Of a stretch of 64,000 nt of DNA, positions 36,276-43,278 are shown piece by piece. The notes beneath the pieces were generated by a model. The model was not told the origin of the DNA. It ran no database searches and worked only from the letters and a program-made list of their open reading frames with translations. The position numbers and the translations under genes were made by a program. Within the stretch, counting starts at the first letter, position 1, and every line of letters starts with the position of its first letter. Source of the DNA: Prevotellaceae bacterium (GTDB lineage: Bacteria; Bacteroidota; Bacteroidia; Bacteroidales; Bacteroidaceae); assembly GCA_021153165.1 (NCBI GenBank), contig JAGKTZ010000003.1:1-64000 (forward strand), given 5' to 3'.

Positions 36276-36385
36276 GAGCGAAAAAAGGTAAGACTTTGTG
36301 AAAAATTCGCGACGGCTCGTTGAAAAAAGTCAAGAGTTTGTTGAAATTCCCCAAGGTTTTTTTTTGAAAAGGTCTCATCTTCTTT
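36276..36385 (+). repeat. Interspersed element, core copy 6
   Basis: The core is on the minus strand at 36304-36322 (AATTCGCGACGGCTCGTTG on the plus strand), with AAAAAAGGTAAGACTTTGTG before and AAAAAAGTCAAGAG and CCCCAAGG words after. Confidence 0.7.
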
Positions 36386-36567
36386 GCAGAAGGTTTGACC
36401 GATGTCCTACAACGTCTTAAACTTTCTTAAAAAAACGTAATTCTTCGGTCGTGAAACAATCACGAATCGCGCGTTCCCCTGTTCGGGTGGTTTATCCCAA
36501 TAGACAGGTTTTTCATTTTCCCATAGCAAAACGAATCAAAAGCGCATAAAAAATCCAATAAATGAGT

Positions 36568-37629
36568 CTAACATAGTATTATATGTTTCTCTTGTAAAAA
36601 TATAGTTATTTTGTCAAGTTCTTCTTTAATCTTTGAAGCCACACAATTTGAAGATACTCCAAACTCATCATACTTCTTTCTACCAATCCAAACATTTGCT
36701 TGACATCTATATCCGAATTTTTGGGTAAGAATTTCTACAGTTTGCTTCTCTGGTATTGACTGGCAATCAGCAATATGATACCCATTTTTCTTTTTAGATT
36801 TAAATCGAATATTTATTGTGGCTTTATCAAATGTAACTTGTAAACCAGGATAGAATTCATATCTTTTTTCTTCATACCATTTAGAATTTACGGCAATAGT
36901 CTTAAAACAATTTATAATTTCTGATGATTGTAGCATAGGGATGCTATGAACTGGTAATTCATTCGGATTTATGGAATTAGAATTAGCACAAAACGCCTTA
37001 AGGATGCTTTGAGATACAAAACGATTTTTACCTCGTCCCATAAGATACTGCGGATGATAAAATCTATTATCTTCAAATTTGGGGAATAGATATTCTTGTT
37101 TCATTTCACAACGCACCAATTGAAAAATTTTGCTTGCTTTATCTATGAATCTCTTATCTGTCCCCAATGCACCCCAACCTAAATAAATCGGACATTTATG
37201 TTGTCGTAGAGCTTTTATATCATCGTCTAGAGTTGAGAGGACTGCTTCTGTGGCTATTGTGCTAGATTTTATTGCGCCATCTAAATCTGCATTTCTAATA
37301 TTAAACAAGTTGAAAATTTGAATAACACCCTCCAGTGGTTTCCCATTATGACGTGCTATAAAAAGTTTTTCAATATTATGCATAGTGTTATCTGATGTAA
37401 ACTGATACCATGGAGTATTGCTATTGTCGAACATTGTTAAAGCTTTCAATTCAGCCTCTGTGATATTTGTTTGAAGAGGCTTAGCGCTTCCTGGATTTTT
37501 CATCACAATAGAGCCTATAACGTCCCAAGAATCTCCAAATTGCAGTATTGTACGCCATCTATATTGGAATCCATCTTTTGACAAATTCCAGTTTTTGTCA
37601 TTTCCTAAGTAGTGTGCAAATACCTTCAT
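36568..37629 (-). CDS. DUF1643-like protein in an AT-rich island
   Basis: The family is recognised only weakly. The 353-residue soluble protein shows the order of blocks I associate with DUF1643. These are a first block VIGSIVMKNPGSAKPLQ near residue 40, a second block VIQIFNLFNIRNADLDGAI near residue 107, and a third block CPIYLGWGALGTDKRFIDKA near residue 152. A C-terminal half without a recognised domain follows. The DNA is clearly more AT-rich than its neighbours and codon use differs (many AAT, TTT and ATA codons), which suggests horizontal transfer. It is a single gene between mutS and a long inverted repeat. DUF1643 has no settled function; I do not assign one. The ATG at 37629 is preferred to a TTG 12 nt earlier. 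Confidence 0.6.
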   Translation of the reverse strand: MKVFAHYLGNDKNWNLSKDGFQYRWRTILQFGDSWDVIGSIVMKNPGSAKPLQTNITEAELKALTMFDNSNTPWYQFTSDNTMHNIEKLFIARHNGKPLEGVIQIFNLFNIRNADLDGAIKSSTIATEAVLSTLDDDIKALRQHKCPIYLGWGALGTDKRFIDKASKIFQLVRCEMKQEYLFPKFEDNRFYHPQYLMGRGKNRFVSQSILKAFCANSNSINPNELPVHSIPMLQSSEIINCFKTIAVNSKWYEEKRYEFYPGLQVTFDKATINIRFKSKKKNGYHIADCQSIPEKQTVEILTQKFGYRCQANVWIGRKKYDEFGVSSNCVASKIKEELDKITIFLQEKHIILC

Positions 37630-37700
37630 TTTACTTCTCAATATACTTATTCCACATCCCGTTAATTTTGTCTGCTGAAAATCATAAGTTGGTTTAACTG

Positions 37701-37754
37701 TAATGTGTCATGATTAAAAAAGAGCAGTAACTCCTTTTTGATCATGACACATTA
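37701..37754 (-). terminator. Long inverted repeat/terminator after the GEVED gene
   Basis: TAATGTGTCATGAT (37701-37714) and ATCATGACACATTA (37741-37754) are perfect inverted repeats of 14 bp, enclosing AAAAAGAG/CTCCTTTTT. It lies 19 nt beyond the stop of the minus-strand GEVED gene and at the edge of the AT-rich DUF1643-like gene. Confidence 0.7.
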
Positions 37755-37773
37755 ATAAAACACTCCAGAACGA

Positions 37774-39927
37774 TTATTTCTTGATATATTTCTTTTCGCC
37801 GTCCTGAATATAAACGCCCTTGTGCGTAGTGTTCACTTTTCTGCCAGACAAGTCATAAGTGGCATCACCATTGCCAGAGATAGTCACATTTTGAATTCCT
37901 GTCGGGATATCTTTGTAGGCGAATAGAATGCGCAGGGTAGAGCCTGCATCTTGTCCGCCGTTCCAGAAGGCCAACTTATTGTCGCGATTGTTAACTTTGT
38001 TGGCGGGGTAGCCGTCTTCATACATATATGCATAAGCCACGCTGTTTGAGCCGAGATCTGATGAATTGGCAAAGCGCCACGTAGCCGTATAGCCTGCTGG
38101 CAATGCGTTGGCTAATTGCAAGGTGGGGTGAGAAGCGCTACCGGTGGTGCCGAGCATTTGTGTGGGAGCGGCGAGTACTTTCAGGGCGCCAGCTTCTTTG
38201 TTGTAGATGTGATAACCATCTTTTTCATTGCCAGTGAAGCACCACAAGTGAGCAGGGTTGGATTGGTTGACTTCTGTATTGTTGAGCGCAATGTACGAAG
38301 CACTACCATTGTTTGCCAAGACATAACCATCCTGACCGATTTGCATGGTGTACCATGAGGTAGTATCTGCAAATTCGCCATTTTGGATCGTTGTTGTGGT
38401 GTAACGTGTAGGCTCTGATTGAGGTACGTATGTGCCTTCTTCGATAAAGAGGCCTTCGATTTCCACGTCGCCATCCATCAATTCTGCAGGGATGGTAAAT
38501 TCGTGTGCTTCGTTGAAGAGTTTGCGATCGAAGCGTACAGCGCGCCATTGCACGTTGTCGTTCATCACGCTATCGCCTGCTAGGTTGTAGCCGTGCTTCA
38601 CGATGATGCCTGCATACTCGAATCCCTTTTCTGGATTCATGCGGATAGTGAAGGGCTTGCCGAAAGGTGCCTGATAGCTTACCAATTTCTTGCCATCAGC
38701 AGCCAAGACCTCACCATTTCTATTCGCGTCGTTCACATTGCACTTGTCGCCATGAACATTCAAGAGGACGTCTACGATACCTCCGCCATTGCCCAAAATA
38801 GAGTTGTCGCTGGTCATACGGCCTCCGCTCTCGATGCTATTCCAGTCTACCTTGTAGCGCAGACGATAGATGCCATTGGGCAGATCTGTGGGGATTTGGA
38901 AAGCAGGTGGAGGCAATACATTGCGACCATTGCCCGAGATATTGGCACCCGCACTGTTCTTACCAGCATCCTCAGTGCCGTAATAAGAATAAGACATCAA
39001 TTCGCTATCAGCTGGACGAGAGAAGTCGCTGTTGACTACCGCTTGGAACTTGCCATCATTGTTTCTGTCGAGGAAGACGTAGCCATGCATCCACGAGCCT
39101 TCGTATCCAATCTTAGGTGTAATGGTTTCGCCTTGACGAGCCATGAAGACTTTGCTGGTCAAGTTTTGATAAACGTAGTTGGGCGAATTGGATGTGGTAG
39201 CCGACTGCACACCTTCGGCAGGAGAAGTGAGACCGACTTCAGTCACTCTGCGGTCGTTGCGAGTATAGAGCTGATCCTTGCCAAAGTTCAAGGGATAGAA
39301 GTCGTAGGTATAGTTGGGCGAAGGATTGTCATTGATCTCGATGTTGTCGATATAGCATATCTTGTCGTCGGTATAAGCGTGCGGAGATTCCATGTCGGGC
39401 ACGATGACGAGGCTATAAATATCTATGCCGCCATTACCCTTGAAAGCGACTACGACATCTTGCCAGCGATTGGCTGGAATAGAGCTTGTCGACATTGCCC
39501 AGAACTGTTCTGTCTCGGGTGATTGACCTGCGCGATCTCGTCTCTTACCCAAACCGACCACCATCACGCGTCCGCTGTAGGGGCGGTTGACCATGACGTG
39601 AACATATTTGGTCTGTGGTGTCAACTCGAAGGTTTGTTTCAAATCAATACGTACACCAAAGGTATTGCTACCGAAGCGTGAGCGCTGTACGGCGAGGATT
39701 TTCTTTGAGGGGTTAGGGGCTTTGCCGAGTACAGCTTCTTCTTGATTCAAGTGGTTGTCTACCACGGCATAGTTGCCCTTGAGTACACCCGTGCGAAAGG
39801 GCGATGCTTCCCAGGTATCATATACGCCAAGCTTGGCATAGTCTTGTGTCTCGAAATTGATGCTTTGCGCTGCCAATGTCATAGGGAGAGTCAGCGAAGC
39901 CAGGGCGAGAATATTTTTGATCTTCAT
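37774..39927 (-). CDS. Secreted multidomain protein with GEVED-like domain and sorting tail
   Basis: This exported protein of 717 residues has a signal peptide MKIKNILALASLTLPMTLA cut near AAQS. It has an N-terminal jelly-roll-like carbohydrate-binding domain (residues 25-210, with YVHVMVNRPYSGRV and DKICYIDNIEI). A central GEVED-like domain follows (GYVFLDRNNDGKF, PNGIYRLRYKVDW). Near residue 520 comes an RTTTTIQNGEF-type region with a lectin-like fold. The final tail is YDLSGRKVNTTHKGVYIQDG...KYIKK, of the kind seen on exported Prevotella-like proteins. It lies 20 nt after the GH29 fucosidase gene and is probably co-transcribed. It may bind glycans; no catalytic motif was seen. Confidence 0.75.
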   Translation of the reverse strand: MKIKNILALASLTLPMTLAAQSINFETQDYAKLGVYDTWEASPFRTGVLKGNYAVVDNHLNQEEAVLGKAPNPSKKILAVQRSRFGSNTFGVRIDLKQTFELTPQTKYVHVMVNRPYSGRVMVVGLGKRRDRAGQSPETEQFWAMSTSSIPANRWQDVVVAFKGNGGIDIYSLVIVPDMESPHAYTDDKICYIDNIEINDNPSPNYTYDFYPLNFGKDQLYTRNDRRVTEVGLTSPAEGVQSATTSNSPNYVYQNLTSKVFMARQGETITPKIGYEGSWMHGYVFLDRNNDGKFQAVVNSDFSRPADSELMSYSYYGTEDAGKNSAGANISGNGRNVLPPPAFQIPTDLPNGIYRLRYKVDWNSIESGGRMTSDNSILGNGGGIVDVLLNVHGDKCNVNDANRNGEVLAADGKKLVSYQAPFGKPFTIRMNPEKGFEYAGIIVKHGYNLAGDSVMNDNVQWRAVRFDRKLFNEAHEFTIPAELMDGDVEIEGLFIEEGTYVPQSEPTRYTTTTIQNGEFADTTSWYTMQIGQDGYVLANNGSASYIALNNTEVNQSNPAHLWCFTGNEKDGYHIYNKEAGALKVLAAPTQMLGTTGSASHPTLQLANALPAGYTATWRFANSSDLGSNSVAYAYMYEDGYPANKVNNRDNKLAFWNGGQDAGSTLRILFAYKDIPTGIQNVTISGNGDATYDLSGRKVNTTHKGVYIQDGEKKYIKK

Positions 39928-39947
39928 AATGTTCAATTTTAATAGGA

Positions 39948-41459
39948 TTAGTATACGCTGACTTTACTGATGAGTGGGCAAGCCTTGCTATCCTCGATAG
40001 TGATACGTACATATTTTGCACTATATCCGCTGCCGTAGCTATTGTTGGTACTGCCGTTCAATGGGATGATACGCTTGTAGCCCACAGTAGTGGTTTGTAC
40101 GCCACCGCCACGTTGTGTCCAAGATTTACCATCCATCGAAGTTTCGATCTTGAATGACTTGACGCGTTGTCCCTTGGCTATATATTCCATCAGTTCGACG
40201 TAGCGGATAGTCTTTGCGTCGTCCCAAGACAAGGTGATGGTAGCTGATGTGACATTATCGTTGGTAGCCCAATAAGTATCCTTGTCGCCGTCTGTCATAT
40301 TCTCTGCGGCATAGTTGCGACCTGCACCTTTGGTGCGAGTATTGCTCACTTCGACCACAGCATCCTTAGCATAGTCATTGCTCAAGCGTTGGCGGATCAA
40401 ATCACCCATACCTTTCAATGCATTCACAGAGGCTGTTGGCAGGACGCCAGCCTTGTTTGGTGGAATATTGAGAATGAGTGTGGCATTTCTACCTACTGTC
40501 TCGAGATACATCTGGAAGAGGCGTTCGGGTGTCAAGGGCGATTCGCCATCGTGATAGAACCATCCTTTGTTTGTAGCCTTAGCATCGCTTTCGCCGGGCA
40601 ACCAGAACCAGCCGTTTTCTGTACCATACATACCATTGTTCTCGGGAGAATAGTCACGATTCTCAGGCGACCAGTTCGTTTCGCCAGCCCATCCGGCTTC
40701 GTTGCCAATCCAGCGTGCTTCGCCACCCACGCCCCACAATACGCAGTCGGGGCAAACCTTGTGCACGGTGTCGCGCAAGTTGGGCACGTCGTAATATGTA
40801 GCACGGTCCACGTTGACTGTGGTGTTGCGTCCGCCGTAGTAACCGCTACCGCCGTTGGCACCGTCAAACCACATTTCGAATTGGTCATTACCATATTCAG
40901 CCAACTCTGCACACTGTCTCAGGAAGACGTCCTTCACGTACTTGTCTGTGCCATAGTGTACACTGTTGCGGTCCCATGGCGAGATGTAGAAGCCGTACTT
41001 CAATCCCAATTTCTTGGCAGCTGCTGCAAAATCGCGTGGGATATTAGTATTTCTACCATAATCATTGCCCGCCTTAGTGATATTGTGAGTCGTTGTGGCA
41101 GTAGGCCAAAGGCAAAAACCATCATGGTGCTTTACTACAGCGATACCACCACGCATACCGGCATCTTTGGCTACTTGCAACCATTGTTCGGGGTTGGGTG
41201 CACCAGTAGGCGCAAAGCGAGATTCTGCTTCATCGCCGTTGCCCCATTCCAAGCCAGTATAGGTGTTCATGCCATAGTGGAAGAATGCGTAGAATTCAGT
41301 CTCTTGCCATTTCAATTGGCGTGGATGTGGCACTGGATGAACGGCTGCTGGCTCGTTGTCAGGATTTGACGGCGATTCGTTCACCACTTGTAGTTGTGCC
41401 ATACTGCCAAGTGGGAAAAGTCCGCCGAGCAGTAAAAGCGTAGTGTAGATTTTTTTCAT
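39948..41459 (-). CDS. Alpha-L-fucosidase, GH29, with C-terminal F5/8-type domain
   Basis: This exported glycosidase removes terminal alpha-linked fucose, 503 residues. The signal peptide MKKIYTTLLLLGGLFPLGSMAQ is clear. The GH29 barrel shows LKWQETEFYAFFHYGMNTY, GIAVVKHHDGFCLWPT and the nucleophile region FEMWFDGANGG near residue 195, with WFYHDGESPLTPERL later. The last 140 residues form a discoidin-like carbohydrate-binding domain (TDGDKDTYWATN...VKSFKIETSMDGKSW). It is followed after 20 nt by the GEVED protein and preceded by a 223-nt gap, where I see only a weak TATCTTAG -7-like box, and then the sialate esterase. Confidence 0.93.
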   Translation of the reverse strand: MKKIYTTLLLLGGLFPLGSMAQLQVVNESPSNPDNEPAAVHPVPHPRQLKWQETEFYAFFHYGMNTYTGLEWGNGDEAESRFAPTGAPNPEQWLQVAKDAGMRGGIAVVKHHDGFCLWPTATTTHNITKAGNDYGRNTNIPRDFAAAAKKLGLKYGFYISPWDRNSVHYGTDKYVKDVFLRQCAELAEYGNDQFEMWFDGANGGSGYYGGRNTTVNVDRATYYDVPNLRDTVHKVCPDCVLWGVGGEARWIGNEAGWAGETNWSPENRDYSPENNGMYGTENGWFWLPGESDAKATNKGWFYHDGESPLTPERLFQMYLETVGRNATLILNIPPNKAGVLPTASVNALKGMGDLIRQRLSNDYAKDAVVEVSNTRTKGAGRNYAAENMTDGDKDTYWATNDNVTSATITLSWDDAKTIRYVELMEYIAKGQRVKSFKIETSMDGKSWTQRGGGVQTTTVGYKRIIPLNGSTNNSYGSGYSAKYVRITIEDSKACPLISKVSVY

Positions 41460-41682
41460 ATCGGTTTAGGTTTATAACATTATTTTCCGAAACAAACTCA
41501 GATTTTATTAATTGACTATGCTAAGATAGCAATAAAAAGTCTTTTACACGTATTATTCGGTCAAAAGCACTACCTTATTTTGTTTTTTTAGTACAATCCT
41601 ATCAATTTATCCCATTTATCACACGAAAGGATAAGTTTGCACTTAAAAAGAAATCTGTAAAATGGTAGTGGCGGCTTTGGTG

Positions 41683-43176
41683 TCAAAATACGCGATCAGT
41701 GAATGTACTAATGGGAAAACCATTACTGCCTACGACATTCGTTTGCGGAAACGGATCCCAAGCATATCGCACTTGATGAGGCTGAGCTACGGCATCGCTC
41801 CACACTTCTATGGTTTCGCCCACAATACGTGCTTTGGCGGGAACGAAGGCGCCGTTTTTCCCAGCCACTTCGAATCCCTTGGGTGCCTTGCCGTCGCTGG
41901 TGTGCATGCCTTTTCCGTATTGGAAATGCAGTAGGATTTTATTTGATTTGAGTTCTGCGCCCAAATAAACGGGACCACAGGGCACACCTGTCTGACCATA
42001 TTCGTGTACCAAAGCGGCGGCAACTAAGCGTTCAGCTATTTCGCGCTTGCGCTTGGGATGGATATTCTTTGCTTCGCCCAAGTCGTGCGACACGGTCATA
42101 TATGTGCGAGGCAAAACGCCGAGGCGGCGCTGGCTGTCGCGGAAGTGTCCCCACGTGGGTAGGGTGGAAATGCCGGAGAGTTGGACAAAATAGAAGGATA
42201 ATTCGGGCGCAGCGAAATGTGTGCGCCAACTTTTTTGCAACAAGGGAAACAATTGTTCGTGCAATGTGGCATTGTGCGCATTGCCCTCGCCTTGATACCA
42301 CAATACACCGGCCAGTGTCAATCCCTCCAAAGGTGCTATGCCGCAATCGAACAGATAGGATGGCGCATAGGGATGATGCGACAATGCCTCGGGATAGTTT
42401 TTCAAATTGGTCTTGGCACGATTTCTAGCCCACTGCTGTATGAGCGGCTCGGTCCACCATTCTTTATTCAAATCGGGACATCCTGACGCGAGGGTCTGAC
42501 TATCTATCCACGACTCGCACAGCGAACCATCCACGGCGTTGCAAATGATACCGACGTGGCAGTCTAATTTTTCCGAAAGCAGACGTCCGAAATGATAACC
42601 TATAGCAGAAAAATCCGCCACGGTCTTTGCATCGCATTTGGTCCATTGTGCAGGCAAATAGTACTCGTTGCGTTTCAAAGAATCAACGTAGGTTTTCTCC
42701 CAGGCTTCGGCAAATGGAATCCGCGACGGACGCATTTGATACAGATGCACGCGCTTTTGCTCTGAGGCGCTGGCAATATCTTCCGCAGCACCCTTTGTTT
42801 CCCGCACAGGCAGTTGCATATTTGACTGTCCGCTACATAGCCATACTTCTCCTATATAGATATCGCGTACTTCAACTTCTTCGCCCTCGCTCTCCACCTT
42901 CAAAATATAAGGACCTCCCGCCTTTTGCTCAGGCAGGCAGACCTGCCATCTCCCATCCTTATCGCAGGTGGCTGTTTGCTGAGACTGCAGAAAATCCACA
43001 CGTACCTTTTCACCAGCACCAGCGTAACCTTGTATGCGAATAGGCTGGTGGCGCTGCAATACCATTCCACTTGTGAAATAGGGGGCAAGGCGCAGTGAAG
43101 AGTCTGCCATGGCGCAAGAGATAAAAAGGAAAGGCAGTAGCAAAACAAATAGATGAAACAAATAGCGTCTGTACAT
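41683..43176 (-). CDS. Sialate O-acetylesterase
   Basis: This exported SGNH-type esterase removes O-acetyl groups from sialic acids so that sialidases can act, 497 residues. The signal peptide MYRRYLFHLFVLLLPFLFISC may be a lipoprotein signal (FISCA). A beta-rich domain (SGMVLQRHQPIRIQGYAGAGEKV) precedes the catalytic domain. The serine block is GEVWLCSGQSNMQLPV near residue 114, and the catalytic histidine is in NIHPKRKREIAERL near residue 372. The ATG at 43176 is preferred to one 60 nt upstream because it opens a normal signal peptide. It is on the same strand as the fucosidase, so the three genes form a glycan-use locus. Confidence 0.9.
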   Translation of the reverse strand: MYRRYLFHLFVLLLPFLFISCAMADSSLRLAPYFTSGMVLQRHQPIRIQGYAGAGEKVRVDFLQSQQTATCDKDGRWQVCLPEQKAGGPYILKVESEGEEVEVRDIYIGEVWLCSGQSNMQLPVRETKGAAEDIASASEQKRVHLYQMRPSRIPFAEAWEKTYVDSLKRNEYYLPAQWTKCDAKTVADFSAIGYHFGRLLSEKLDCHVGIICNAVDGSLCESWIDSQTLASGCPDLNKEWWTEPLIQQWARNRAKTNLKNYPEALSHHPYAPSYLFDCGIAPLEGLTLAGVLWYQGEGNAHNATLHEQLFPLLQKSWRTHFAAPELSFYFVQLSGISTLPTWGHFRDSQRRLGVLPRTYMTVSHDLGEAKNIHPKRKREIAERLVAAALVHEYGQTGVPCGPVYLGAELKSNKILLHFQYGKGMHTSDGKAPKGFEVAGKNGAFVPAKARIVGETIEVWSDAVAQPHQVRYAWDPFPQTNVVGSNGFPISTFTDRVF

Positions 43177-43201
43177 ATCGTGTATATATATTATAGGAAT
43201 G

Positions 43202-43234
43202 AAAAAGAGATGCGCCAGTATTTTGACGCATCTC
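43202..43234 (-). terminator. Terminator after secDF
   Basis: On the minus strand GAGATGCG pairs with CGCATCTC (43234-43227 with 43214-43207), followed by UUUUU. It lies 45 nt beyond the secDF stop, before the sialate esterase gene. Confidence 0.85.
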
Positions 43235-43278
43235 AATCTTTATTTGTATTTCCCTTATAATAGGAAAATGAATCTCAA

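Noticed and set aside
38593..39522. A long plus-strand frame opposite the GEVED gene
   Set aside because: It is a shadow of codon bias in the real minus-strand gene, without a signal or motif.
40389..41369. A long plus-strand frame opposite the fucosidase gene
   Set aside because: The fucosidase frame shows all expected motifs; the opposite frame shows none.
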